This document shows, piece by piece, positions 1 through 9,028 of a DNA stretch of 64,000 bases. A model generated the notes under the pieces. The model did not search any database. It had not been told where the DNA came from and worked only from the letters and a program-made list of their open reading frames with translations. Origin of the DNA: Cerasicoccus maritimus (GTDB taxonomy: Bacteria; Verrucomicrobiota; Verrucomicrobiia; Opitutales; Cerasicoccaceae); NCBI GenBank assembly GCA_031296935.1, contig JAVDPD010000023.1, positions 1 through 64,000 on the forward strand. Direction: 5' to 3'. Both the position numbers and the translations under genes were made by a program. Within the stretch, counting starts at the first letter, position 1, and each line of letters starts with the position of its first letter.

Positions 1-985
1 AGCCGCTGTCGGCAAGGGCTTGCTCGGGGCTCCCCAGTTGGGTGGGGATGTTTTGGATGCCTGCTTCAAGCTCGCCGTTGTCGGCGCTGCATTGGCTGAT
101 GTGGGCGCTGACGACCAGTTGGCTACCGTCGGCGTCAACGCTGGCCTGGGCGTTGTAGCTTTGCGTCACCGCGCTGCTGTTGCCTTTGCGCATCAGGCGC
201 GAATCCGGGTCGCTCAGATTGGTTTGTTCGACGGGGTCAGGTTGGTCGCTCGGCGGCTTGGGACGACGGCCCTTGCCGTTTCCCTTGCGCTCCTGACGGG
301 CCTGAAGTTTGGCTTCGTAGGCCGGGCGCTGGGCGGTGGCGCGCTCTTTGGCCCGTGCTTGAAGGGTCCGCTGGGCCGCATCCATCTGCTCGCGCAGGGA
401 CTGGCGACGGGCAATCTCAGCCGGCAGACGCTCGTCCACTTCCGTGTTGTCGGCCTGCTCAGCGCGGGCGCAAAGCGCCGCGATGTCCGCGCTCAGGCGC
501 GTTTCGAGCTGCTGGGCTCGTTCGTAGGTGACGTTGCGGTCTTTGCTCGCGTTGGCCCTCAGGTGCGTGCCATCGATGGCGACCGTGCCCAGCTTGAACA
601 GCTTCAACTCGCGCGCCAAAAGCAACACCTCAAGAAAACACGCCGTGAAGGCCGCGTGGTTTTCACGACGAAAAGCGCAAATGGTGTCGTGGTCCGGGTG
701 CGTGTCGCCCGTCAGGTAACGCACGCAAACGTCCCGGTAGGTCGCGCGCTCGATCCGGCGGGAACCGAACAATCCGTGGCTGTAACTGTAAATCAGCAGC
801 GCCAACAGCATCCGCGGCGGATACTGCGACTTGCCTGCTCGCGTGCGCTTTACCTTGAAAGCGCTCAAGTCAACGCGATCAACCGCCTCCAAGATGAAAT
901 GCACCGGGTCGTCCTCAGCAACCCAATCACGCATATCAACCGGCAACAAAAGAGGCGTGTCACGATCTTCCATCACAAAATCCAT
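1..985 (-). CDS. IS1182-type DDE transposase, partial (3' end beyond left edge)
   Basis: The minus strand is open from an ATG at 985 to the window edge (about 328 codons), and a stop lies just upstream of that ATG. An N-terminal DUF772-type region includes PPRMLLALLIYSYSHG and HPDHDTICAFRR. It is followed by VAIDGTHLRANASKDRN, which holds the first catalytic Asp, and at the edge ALADSG, which probably holds the second. A charged, low-complexity linker (ERKGNGKGRRPKPPSDQ) lies between them, as in IS1182 relatives. No frameshift is seen in the visible part, so the element may be intact. The terminal inverted repeat should lie in 990-1070 but cannot be proven without the other end. The long plus-strand frame over the same bases is a shadow. 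Confidence 0.85.
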   Translation of the reverse strand, partial: MDFVMEDRDTPLLLPVDMRDWVAEDDPVHFILEAVDRVDLSAFKVKRTRAGKSQYPPRMLLALLIYSYSHGLFGSRRIERATYRDVCVRYLTGDTHPDHDTICAFRRENHAAFTACFLEVLLLARELKLFKLGTVAIDGTHLRANASKDRNVTYERAQQLETRLSADIAALCARAEQADNTEVDERLPAEIARRQSLREQMDAAQRTLQARAKERATAQRPAYEAKLQARQERKGNGKGRRPKPPSDQPDPVEQTNLSDPDSRLMRKGNSSAVTQSYNAQASVDADGSQLVVSAHISQCSADNGELEAGIQNIPTQLGSPEQALADSG

Positions 986-1449
986 CCGAACAACAAATCA
1001 ACTTCAGACCAGCTAGGCCATCAAATCCGACAGGCTGCTAGGCTTTGGCTACTCATTTGGTGACAATAATTTTAAATATCACCTTGAATTCTTTTTCACA
1101 TTTTCCTCCTGAGGAGCATGAAACGTGAAACTACTTTTGGCTCTGGATATTTTTGATTTATCAGTATCCTTGGTCAGTGCCATGTAAGCTAAAGCATGCT
1201 TGTCTAACGGTGGATACTTTCTCTACGGCTTCTTGGTGTTGCCCCTCACCCACGCTTTGTTACTTCAGTTAAATCAGCAATAACGCCAAGGATGCGCGCA
1301 AGAGCATCTACGGGATCAAAGCATCATTTCTTCATCTCGGCGAAACTGGTTTTGCCGAAATTCAAAAGCCGAAATTTTGCCTCTCGAATAAACCTCGCCG
1401 GACTCGATTAGACTTTTTGACGCCCTCTGAGCGCTGATTAACTACAAAA
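986..1449. other. gene-free stretch between the insertion sequence and a PEP-CTERM gene
   Basis: No convincing reading frame, RNA gene or long repeat is seen. The first part should contain the outer end of the insertion sequence. The sequence is more AT-rich than the neighbouring genes. The only clear element is the terminator at its right end. Confidence 0.5.
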
Positions 1450-1477
1450 AAATTTCCCGAGCTAACTCGGGAAATTT
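1450..1477 (-). terminator. rho-independent terminator after the PEP-CTERM gene
   Basis: A perfect 12-bp stem (AAATTTCCCGAG / CTCGGGAAATTT) closes a CTAA loop 22 bp past the stop of the gene at 1500. On the minus strand it is followed by a T-run (TTTTTGTAG). Confidence 0.85.
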
Positions 1478-1499
1478 CGTAAATAACTAAACTTTAGAC

Positions 1500-2246
1500 T
1501 TAGGCGCTACGACGACGGCGATAAGCGACCAAACCGAGGACACAGAGACCAGCGATAGCGGCGTAAGTCGAAGGCTCGGGAACTGCGGTGCCGTAGATTT
1601 GCACGTTGTCGAGGCTGATGCTCTGGCTGCCGAGAGTATCAAGCGTGCCGCGGAACCAGATCTCATCAGTATTAGCCGTAACGGTGGCCAAGGTGTTGAC
1701 TTCGCCCGTTGCGACATCGATCGTGTCAGTGCCAATCGTCAAGAAGTCTGTACCGTTCGTGCTGTATTCCCAGACGATATCATAGGACGCAGTGCTGCTA
1801 AGACCTGCTGCATAGGAGAAGACGAAGTCCGTGTAGACCGTCGATCCATCACCAGAACTGTAGAACACAAAGCTGAGGCCACTAGCATCGCTCAGGAAGC
1901 CATTTTGGAACTGTTGCGAATAAGCAGGATCAAGCGAAAGCTGATCGCTAGCACCTTCGGTGCGGCTGGTGATCTTCGTATTCAGAGCAACGTTAGCTGC
2001 ATTAACTTGGATACTGCCCAATGCTCCATTCTGAGTGAAGGCGCTGGAACCATTCGTGCCGTCTGCATAGAACGAACCATTAGAGTTCGAGGTGCCGTCA
2101 CCAGTGAGATCAGACCAGTTGCTAGCCGTTGTTAAGGCGCTGTCCTGAATGTTGGTGAAGTCCCAGCCAGAGAGCAACAAGCTAGCTGCGTTCGCAGAAC
2201 CAGCAAGCGCCAAGGCTGAGCATGTAAGGAGAACAACTTTTTTCAT
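1500..2246 (-). CDS. PEP-CTERM sorting-domain protein
   Basis: A 248-residue secreted protein. It has a signal peptide (KKVVLLTCSALALAGSANA), a Ser/Thr/Gly/Asn-rich beta-type body, and a C-terminal exosortase sorting tag: AVPEPSTYAAIAGLC, then a hydrophobic stretch and the basic tail YRRRRSA. Such proteins are exported, processed by an exosortase at the PEP motif and placed on the surface or in exopolysaccharide. No exosortase gene is in the window. The body has few charged residues and no recognised catalytic domain. It lies 105 bp after the beta-helix gene on the same strand and has its own strong terminator, so it could be the last gene of the TonB locus or separately transcribed. Confidence 0.85.
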   Translation of the reverse strand: MKKVVLLTCSALALAGSANAASLLLSGWDFTNIQDSALTTASNWSDLTGDGTSNSNGSFYADGTNGSSAFTQNGALGSIQVNAANVALNTKITSRTEGASDQLSLDPAYSQQFQNGFLSDASGLSFVFYSSGDGSTVYTDFVFSYAAGLSSTASYDIVWEYSTNGTDFLTIGTDTIDVATGEVNTLATVTANTDEIWFRGTLDTLGSQSISLDNVQIYGTAVPEPSTYAAIAGLCVLGLVAYRRRRSA

Positions 2247-2351
2247 GAAATATGAATTATGTTTTGAATATCTACAGCCGGGAGTCAGAACTCCCGACCA
2301 TAGACATAAGATTAAGAATTTCAGTAATTGAAATCAGCTCAACCGAGTTGA

Positions 2352-3998
2352 TTAGAGCGTGTCACCGTTGCCGTTGTCGACGAGGATTCCACGGATGTTC
2401 ATTGCAGTCCAGAAGGTAGTGAACAAGGTGGAGGAAGCATTTTCAGGGAACGCACCAATGTGGTTCGTGTCCGTAAAGAAGGTGTTTGTGTAGGGAACCA
2501 GCGTTGCGCCCGAGCCAGCAGTGGTGCTGGTTAGCGGAACCGGGTTCACACCGTTGGCAACGGTTTGGTCGTTGGCACCAGCGCCGGAGATCAGACCGAA
2601 GAACGGGTCATTCACGCTAGTGGCGGTGCTGCCGATACGGTTGCCGTAGCATCCAGGTGCGCCACCGGGGGCTGCGTCTGGAGTCGTTCCGGAAGCGCCT
2701 GCAACAGTCTGAGAGATGGCTTCTGCGCCGATGGTGGCAGCGCTGTTGTCGGCAACGTCCACAAAGAGCAGACCTGCGAAGTTCAGAGTGCCTGCACCAA
2801 CTTGAGCTTGTGCATCCGGATTCGGGTAAGACAAACCAACCGAAACGCTATTGGCACCCGGGAGGATCGTCATGCCTGGAATACTGGAAGGACCATCAAA
2901 CAGGATCGAATTGTAGAGATCACCACCGAAAGCAGCCTTGCAGATGATGAAGGCGGTATCAAGCGTGCCAGAAGAACCAGGACCGAACATGGTCAAGTTA
3001 TACATGGTCGGATGGGCAAACGGAGAACCCGAGACCGTATTGCTGCCGTCTTCACCGTCCCATTCACCGCAGCTGTCAGCGGTAGTCAGATTGCTAGGAT
3101 CAGCTACGCCGCCAGCCAAGATGAAGCCATACTGGGCATAACCGGTCCAGCCTTGATCAACGTCGAGTCCATCGTCGTTGAAGTAGCTGAGCATGAAGTG
3201 CTTCAACGTAGCAGTGCCGCCGAAAATTTCGATGCCGTCATCACCCGAGCAGTAGATGTCGATGTAATCCAGCTCGGTGCCCATACCCACGCTGCCAAGG
3301 GTCAGGCCTTGTTGCTCATCACCTTCCGAAATCGAACGACCGGAGTGGCGAATGGAAACATACTTGACGGAGCCGGAGCTGTCGTTCGGGTTGCGACCAC
3401 CGTAAGTAACGCGGGAGTCGGTCAAGCCGTAACCTTCGATGAAGGCTTCACCTGAAACACCGGTATCGGAATTGTCACGGTTATTGGGAGCATAACCGAG
3501 AAGTGTCAACGCGCCCCACTGGTTCACTGCAGGTTCGCCACCTACGACGGGTGCCAGCGGAGCAGTCTTCGGAGCAGCATCCAACCAGCTGTCCGTACCG
3601 GTCCAACGAACTGGAGAGGCGAGAGTGCCAACGTTGGCAGTCGTGAAAATGATTGGGTTGGTAGCAGTACCTACGGCGTAGATTTCACCACCACGCGTAA
3701 CCAAGAGGCTACCGGGGATGTCAGTCTCAGCTGGAGCCGGCTGGCCGCGTACGATAACACCTGGCTCGATTTCCAGCGTTACACCAGGCATGACGAAAGT
3801 GAAACCTTCGAGCACGTATTCGGTATCAGCAACAGTGCCGTTAGGTCCCAACTTGATGCTGGAGACAATGTTGTATTCACCGGTGCCCGCGATGACGACA
3901 TCAGATCCGAAATTCGCCGGCGTGATCGCGGTTGTCGCCCAAGCGCTGGCAGCGCTTGCGGTCACACCCAGAATGGTAGTTAAGTTAGCTTTAAACAT
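2352..3998 (-). CDS. secreted right-handed beta-helix protein paired with the TonB receptor
   Basis: A 548-residue exported protein. I start it at the ATG at 3998 because MFKANLTTILGVTASAASAWA is a good signal peptide; an upstream in-frame ATG at 4052 gives a poor one. The body has the pattern of a family common next to TonB-dependent receptors in Bacteroidota and relatives: VTLEIEPGVIVRG, NQWGALTLLGYAP, VKYVSIRHSGRSI, and DDGIEIFGGTATLKHFMLS followed by NDDGLDVDQGWTG. These repeated Gly/Asp turns suggest a parallel beta-helix. No lipobox, T9SS tail or PEP-CTERM tag is seen. It lies 94 bp downstream of the receptor. By position it could be a surface partner of the receptor, as SusD is for SusC, but this is inference. 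Substrate unknown. Confidence 0.7.
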   Translation of the reverse strand: MFKANLTTILGVTASAASAWATTAITPANFGSDVVIAGTGEYNIVSSIKLGPNGTVADTEYVLEGFTFVMPGVTLEIEPGVIVRGQPAPAETDIPGSLLVTRGGEIYAVGTATNPIIFTTANVGTLASPVRWTGTDSWLDAAPKTAPLAPVVGGEPAVNQWGALTLLGYAPNNRDNSDTGVSGEAFIEGYGLTDSRVTYGGRNPNDSSGSVKYVSIRHSGRSISEGDEQQGLTLGSVGMGTELDYIDIYCSGDDGIEIFGGTATLKHFMLSYFNDDGLDVDQGWTGYAQYGFILAGGVADPSNLTTADSCGEWDGEDGSNTVSGSPFAHPTMYNLTMFGPGSSGTLDTAFIICKAAFGGDLYNSILFDGPSSIPGMTILPGANSVSVGLSYPNPDAQAQVGAGTLNFAGLLFVDVADNSAATIGAEAISQTVAGASGTTPDAAPGGAPGCYGNRIGSTATSVNDPFFGLISGAGANDQTVANGVNPVPLTSTTAGSGATLVPYTNTFFTDTNHIGAFPENASSTLFTTFWTAMNIRGILVDNGNGDTL

Positions 3999-4092
3999 AT
4001 GAGATGTATGGGTTTTGGTTGAGAGTGAAATATTAGCCGAACAAGATGTCATGGGTGCGACACCAGTGTGTAATTTACGTTACAAAAACAGC

Positions 4093-7000
4093 CTAGAAGG
4101 TGTATTCGACTGCGAAACGGTAGCTCTGCCCGATCTTGTAAGTCACGCGGTCATAGACCTTGTTTGCGACCGGGGTCACATACTGAATTCCGCGAGCAGT
4201 ATCCGTGATATTGGTAATCTGAAATTTGAAGACCAAGTTATCGGTGATGTTTTGATTAAAGGTAAGATCCAGCTGATAATAGGACTTCGTATATTGATCT
4301 ACGCTGTTGTCCAAACCGGAACCAACCGCACTTAAAACATCACTTTGCGCAAAGACGGCGACCGTAATTGCCGATCCCCAATCCGGCTGATTGAAAGTAA
4401 GGTTCGCATTCACCAGCCAATCGGGTTGGTCAAACAAGCGACGATCAGTCGGCAGATTGTTATTACCATAGGGAGGACCATCAGTGCCCACAAAGGCACC
4501 ATTGTTCAAGTTACCGTCAGGGTTCAGGACGTTAGGTGCCGAATAAGAGAAGTATGAATCCAGCACATTCTGCGGATAGCCCACCGACGCATCGATGTAG
4601 GTGTAATTCGCGCCAATAGAGAAGTATTCGAGCTCTGGGGCCAGAAAATCGAGAGATGTCTGAGCCTCCAGCTCCAAGCCTTTAACGCGGGCAGTATTGG
4701 GATTATTGAAGAACGAAAGCACGGAGTCGCCCGTAACCGGGTCACGCAAAACAATTTGCTCGATGGGTTGCTCGATAGTCTTGTAGAAACCACCGAGAGC
4801 GATAAAGCCGGTGTCAAAATCGTATTGAACACGCGCATCAAAGCTTTCCACATCGGAAATTTGCAGCGTAGGATTACCCAAAATGATATCACCCGTCTCC
4901 AAGCTACGTGAGAAATAGGGAGAGAGCTCACGGAACGATGGGTAGGCAATTGTTTGCGATGCACCCAGGCGCAGATTCCAGTTCTCCAGGAAGTTATAGG
5001 AAATCGTGCCACCGGGTAGGACATAGGTGCGATCAATTTTCCCCACCACACTGGAGTCCGTGTAACCAATAATTTCCCCGTTGGTCGGATTTGTCAGAGT
5101 CGAGCCACGCGGACTCGAAGACAGAAACTGGTCCAAAGTGCGCGTGGGCGTCAACTGCGCGTTACCCGAGGATGTGAAATTCACATTGGTAATTCGCGCG
5201 CCACCAGTAATCGTAAAGTTATCATCAAAGACAAATTGCGACATCATATAGCCAGCGGCTTCCTTGCGGCGCGCATCAGCGTAAGATGTATAAGTTGTGG
5301 TGCTAACCCCCGGAGTATTGAAGACCGCATCGAAAAGCTCTTGTTTAGTTGCGTAACGGCTGGTAACAGAGCCGACCGAGCTTTCCGCATCCACCTGATC
5401 AACATGCCGGTCGGCATAAGTCCATGAACCACCACCAGAGAAAACACTGTTAAGCTTTGAACTAATCTCCCATTCATAATCTGCGTCAATACGCCCCGCA
5501 TTAGTTTCATCATCGATCGTGCGGGTCGTTTCAGTGAGAAACGCTGGAGGCCCGCTGCCACCAATGCCCGCGGCGCTATCGTAAAAATAGCCAGCCGGTC
5601 TAGTGCCAGTACCGTTATCATAGAAGGAACTCAGCACAGTTTGTTGTGGCAAGTCACTGGATGTTTTGGCGTAAGTAAGCCCCCAGAAAAGCTGTAGAGT
5701 CTCCCCCTTCGGCTCGAGAAATTCACCGCCAACCTGAAATGCTGTCAGATTACGTTGCTCATAGGAAAGGATGTCCTGATTAAAGGTATTAGTATCATCA
5801 TAACCTCGACCAATCACATTACGGCCGGTGGTGCCAGATTGCCCGGACTCCGGCGACCCAACGCCGCGGTCAGAGTCGGTAAGATTCGTCTCAAAAAAAC
5901 CAAACTCCTCAGGCAAGTAACCGTTACTCTGCTGCTCGGCAAAACCGTTTCCACTTTGGCTGTAGAGGACATTGAAGACGATTTTATTATTACCAGCCTT
6001 ATCAAACTCATAGCCGATGCCACCCAACATGCCTATGAGCACATCCGCATCGGAGGCAACGACATCGTACGCCAAGGCGCTCGCATCCAAGTCACCATAA
6101 AACAGAGAGCCTGGAACACGGGTGGAATTAAAGAAAGAAATGTGTCCTGGGAAGCCAGGAGGAACACCAAAGTAATTACTGTTTGTAGCGTAACGATCCT
6201 GCTGTTTGCCGACTTCGGTACTGTAAGAACTGTCGTAGGATGCGGATGCAATAAAGCCGAGGTTACGACCATTCGGCAGCTCAAAAGTATTGCCGCCACC
6301 TCCGCTCATCGTGATCCCCAAAGGGGCAGAACCCTCCTCTGGAATCACAGATAACCCAGCAATGCGGGCCTGCTGGTTGGCTGTTGCAGTGTTCGGAGTC
6401 GTCGAACGATTAGACTTCCCATTCGCGACAAAATCTGCACGTCCCGAATTTGGATCCCGCAAGTAAGTATCCGATAGCGCAAGGCTGTTGAAACGAACGC
6501 CAATTTTGCCCCAACCAGTCGGCTCATCCGGAAATGACTTTGTAGTCAACTCGAACGCCGCTCCTGAAGAATTATTCGGCATGTTGGGCAAAAAGTTTTT
6601 GTTGGTGACCACGCTCTCAATGATCGAAGTCGGGAATAAGTCCAACTGTAAGCCTTGGCGCACCGGGTCAGGACTTGGCATCGGCAGTCCATTGACCAAG
6701 GTGCTGTTGTAACGGTCGCCCAAACCACGGACTACGGCAAATTTTCCGCCGACAACGTTCACGCCGGGGAGTCGCTGCACGAGGTCAGAAAGGTCGGTTC
6801 CGCCGAATTTGGCAAAGTCTTCCGACGAGAGGAAGTCCACCGTGCCAGCGGCTTCTCGACGCAGATCCGCGAGCAAATCGTTTTGGCTGCTCAGCTTTTC
6901 GGCTGCGATTTCGAACTCATCCAATTCAAAGATATTATCTATTGTCGGCGGCAGTTCCGGCGGCAAAGGAAAGTCTGCCTTCGTGGCTTCATTCGCAACA

Positions 7001-7467
7001 ACCTTCAAATCGCGGATAGACGACGTGCGATAACCGGACTTCACGAAACGGAGGGTGTAAACGCCGACCGGCACGCCAACGAAACGGAACTTACCTTCGT
7101 TATTACTTACTTCAAAACGCTCGCGGGCAGTTTCATTTCCTAACTCACGGGCTTCCGCATCCGGCCAGACGAGCAGCACCGTCACGCCGCTTACGTAATC
7201 GCCCTTTTCAGAGTCAAAGATCTGACCAACGATATTCCCCTGCCCTTCAACAGGCTCACCACCATCAGCCGAAGCACTTTCTTCAACCCGGGCGACCTCA
7301 GCACCAACGACATCCATTGGCGCGGTTGACGGCTCCTCAGCTGAGCTCGTTGCTTCATCCTGCGCGGACGCCACGTTGCATACCAAGAACAGTGACGTAG
7401 CAACACTGACAGATGCAATATCGAAGCGTGAACACATATGAGCGAGAAAATGCGAGAACTGGTCCAT
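4093..7467 (-). CDS. TonB-dependent outer-membrane receptor with carboxypeptidase-regulatory-like N-domain
   Basis: A 1124-residue receptor. After a signal peptide ending near VCNVASAQ (a start at Met11, position 7437, is equally possible) comes an acidic linker. Next is a carboxypeptidase regulatory-like beta-sandwich at about residues 75-165 (GNIVGQIFDSEKGDYVSGV). The plug follows at about 200-330 (TDLSDLVQRLPGVNVVGG, VVRGLGDRYNSTLVNG, TSIIESVVTNKNFLPNMP), and then a large beta-barrel ending in aromatic Phe (VEYTF), the Omp85/BAM signal. The architecture is that of large SusC- or CirA-like receptors. It lies 30 bp after the small secreted protein at 7498, in line with the tonB/exb genes that would energise it. 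The ligand cannot be read from sequence. Confidence 0.9.
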   Translation of the reverse strand: MDQFSHFLAHMCSRFDIASVSVATSLFLVCNVASAQDEATSSAEEPSTAPMDVVGAEVARVEESASADGGEPVEGQGNIVGQIFDSEKGDYVSGVTVLLVWPDAEARELGNETARERFEVSNNEGKFRFVGVPVGVYTLRFVKSGYRTSSIRDLKVVANEATKADFPLPPELPPTIDNIFELDEFEIAAEKLSSQNDLLADLRREAAGTVDFLSSEDFAKFGGTDLSDLVQRLPGVNVVGGKFAVVRGLGDRYNSTLVNGLPMPSPDPVRQGLQLDLFPTSIIESVVTNKNFLPNMPNNSSGAAFELTTKSFPDEPTGWGKIGVRFNSLALSDTYLRDPNSGRADFVANGKSNRSTTPNTATANQQARIAGLSVIPEEGSAPLGITMSGGGGNTFELPNGRNLGFIASASYDSSYSTEVGKQQDRYATNSNYFGVPPGFPGHISFFNSTRVPGSLFYGDLDASALAYDVVASDADVLIGMLGGIGYEFDKAGNNKIVFNVLYSQSGNGFAEQQSNGYLPEEFGFFETNLTDSDRGVGSPESGQSGTTGRNVIGRGYDDTNTFNQDILSYEQRNLTAFQVGGEFLEPKGETLQLFWGLTYAKTSSDLPQQTVLSSFYDNGTGTRPAGYFYDSAAGIGGSGPPAFLTETTRTIDDETNAGRIDADYEWEISSKLNSVFSGGGSWTYADRHVDQVDAESSVGSVTSRYATKQELFDAVFNTPGVSTTTYTSYADARRKEAAGYMMSQFVFDDNFTITGGARITNVNFTSSGNAQLTPTRTLDQFLSSSPRGSTLTNPTNGEIIGYTDSSVVGKIDRTYVLPGGTISYNFLENWNLRLGASQTIAYPSFRELSPYFSRSLETGDIILGNPTLQISDVESFDARVQYDFDTGFIALGGFYKTIEQPIEQIVLRDPVTGDSVLSFFNNPNTARVKGLELEAQTSLDFLAPELEYFSIGANYTYIDASVGYPQNVLDSYFSYSAPNVLNPDGNLNNGAFVGTDGPPYGNNNLPTDRRLFDQPDWLVNANLTFNQPDWGSAITVAVFAQSDVLSAVGSGLDNSVDQYTKSYYQLDLTFNQNITDNLVFKFQITNITDTARGIQYVTPVANKVYDRVTYKIGQSYRFAVEYTF

Positions 7468-7497
7468 TATGGGTGTTGTGCAAAAAAATCTGCCTAA

Positions 7498-8316
7498 TTA
7501 AATTTGAGCCGATTCTTGAGAGAGAGATTTCCGATCTTCGCGGATCGCCTGCTCCAACTCAGATCGCCAAGCTTGAATATCCTTGGTCGATTCGATTTCG
7601 TAGCGCCCGATCACGCGTCCATTCTTGTCGATTAAAACGGCGGTAAAATCAGAGGGCTTGTGTGCAAAGGCGGTAACGTGACCATCGGCCAAGAAGCTCG
7701 GCATGGTCGGGGTTTGAATTTTAAGCTCTACGAGTTGATCGTTCAGCTTCTCGGCTTCTTCTGGCGCTATGTTTTGCGGAATGAAAAGCGGCTGCGTTTT
7801 AGAGAGCGACCAATCGCCCAGTAAATTATCATCAAAAACCACCATGCCCAAACGACCATCTACGGTGTCTAAATCTGCGTAGGCGATTAGGAAATAATCC
7901 TTCACCACAATATCTTTCTGCTTAAACTGAACCCAACCCTCCGGATGATAAAACCGGGAGCCGTATGACTTGGTAAACAAACCGTGGTCAGTCCATTTGC
8001 GCGTAGCCGATTCCTCCGCAAAGAGCTCAGCAAAGTTGGTCGAAGCAATGGGCAAACGCTGCACTCCGAAGCGTCCAAAATCAACTACCACTACTTCGCC
8101 CTCCACACGGACAAGCACTCCACGACGTCCTTCGCGTAAAGTCTTGTCGCCTTCCTTCAAATTAACTGGCTCAGCCAAGTTAACAAATTGCGGCCACCAT
8201 TCGGAGCGTAGTTCCCATTGATCCGACGCAGAGGCCTTGCCGTCAGTTGCAAACAAACGTCCACTAATAGACACAATTACAACAAACAACAGATAGGTAA
8301 ATTTATGATTAATCAT
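7498..8316 (-). CDS. secreted protein of unknown function in the TonB locus
   Basis: A 272-residue protein with a clear signal peptide (KFTYLLFVVIVSISGRLFA). I do not recognise the family. The N-terminal third has a short beta-rich module (GVLVRVEGEVVVVDFGRFG) that could be an SH3-like or stress-protein-like fold. The C-terminal part ends in a strand-turn-strand, AVLIDKNGRVIGRYEIE, that resembles the last strands of thioredoxin-like proteins, but no CxxC is present. Its start overlaps the stop of the upstream gene by 4 bp (ATGA), so the two are translationally coupled. It probably acts in the periplasm with the receptor encoded 30 bp downstream. Confidence 0.7.
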   Translation of the reverse strand: MINHKFTYLLFVVIVSISGRLFATDGKASASDQWELRSEWWPQFVNLAEPVNLKEGDKTLREGRRGVLVRVEGEVVVVDFGRFGVQRLPIASTNFAELFAEESATRKWTDHGLFTKSYGSRFYHPEGWVQFKQKDIVVKDYFLIAYADLDTVDGRLGMVVFDDNLLGDWSLSKTQPLFIPQNIAPEEAEKLNDQLVELKIQTPTMPSFLADGHVTAFAHKPSDFTAVLIDKNGRVIGRYEIESTKDIQAWRSELEQAIREDRKSLSQESAQI

Positions 8317-9008
8317 CTTTCTCCTTTCATCGCAGCTAATTCTTCAGCGGTCTTTGCATTGCTCCTGAGCGGGACGGTGCTAATCACTTCGCGCTCAACG
8401 CGCACTCCAGCATTCGCCAAACTATGCAACTCTGCATTACGTGCCGCCATTTCTTGCTCGTGCTCCGCCATGCTGCGCAAATTGGACGGAACTTTAATGC
8501 CACTAGCTTCAAGCATCGGTACAAATTTCGGGTGATAGAGCTTGGACTGTACTTCTTTGGGTAATGAAGAGAAAGGCTTCAAAACTGGTTCATTCGTCTG
8601 CCGATTCGACTGCGTGGAGGCATCTGCTACGCCTTCATCAAGATCCACATCCACAAAGAGCGTCGAATCTTCTGATGAGCTGCTGGGCTGATCCAAGGTC
8701 AGCCAGAATCGCTCACCGGAAACCAAGTCGCGGATCTGAACCCGCTTTTGCGTAACTTCGAGCTGCTCCAACTGATAATGACCACCAGCAAACGACTGCC
8801 CGGTGCTCAACATTTGGGCCCCGCCTGATCCGCCATTGCTGAGCAATGCCCAGGAAACGGAATCAACGCGCAGAATGCCCTTCAGCCTGACATCATTATT
8901 GGCTTCAGTCGTGGAAGCACAGACCGCTAACAGCAGACACCCAGCACAAACCATCGCATGTAAGCCACTGCATTGTGCAAAAGGTAATCTGGGAATCTGA
9001 AATAGCAT
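8313..9008 (-). CDS. secreted GspC/PilP-like homology-region protein in the TonB locus
   Basis: A 231-residue protein. A signal-type hydrophobic segment (MVCAGCLLLAVCASTTEA) is followed at about residues 43-105 by a small beta-barrel pattern: LKGILRVDSVSWALLSN, then STGQSFAGGHYQLEQLE and KRVQIRDLVSGERFWLTL. This strand order (repression of an inner-value theme, a G-x-x-hydrophobic turn, then a V-x-L strand) is that of the HR domain of type II secretion GspC and of type IV pilus PilP, which contact secretins. The C-terminal half is charged and probably helical. It overlaps the next gene by ATGA and lies 20 bp after the TPR gene. The HR assignment is from pattern, without a search. Confidence 0.6.
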   Translation of the reverse strand: MLFQIPRLPFAQCSGLHAMVCAGCLLLAVCASTTEANNDVRLKGILRVDSVSWALLSNGGSGGAQMLSTGQSFAGGHYQLEQLEVTQKRVQIRDLVSGERFWLTLDQPSSSSEDSTLFVDVDLDEGVADASTQSNRQTNEPVLKPFSSLPKEVQSKLYHPKFVPMLEASGIKVPSNLRSMAEHEQEMAARNAELHSLANAGVRVEREVISTVPLRSNAKTAEELAAMKGER

Positions 9009-9028
9009 GCCATGTGATGGATTTCAGG

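Noticed and set aside
20..1063. Long plus-strand open frame at the left edge
   Set aside because: It is the complement of a transposase frame with clear family motifs that is open to the edge on the minus strand.
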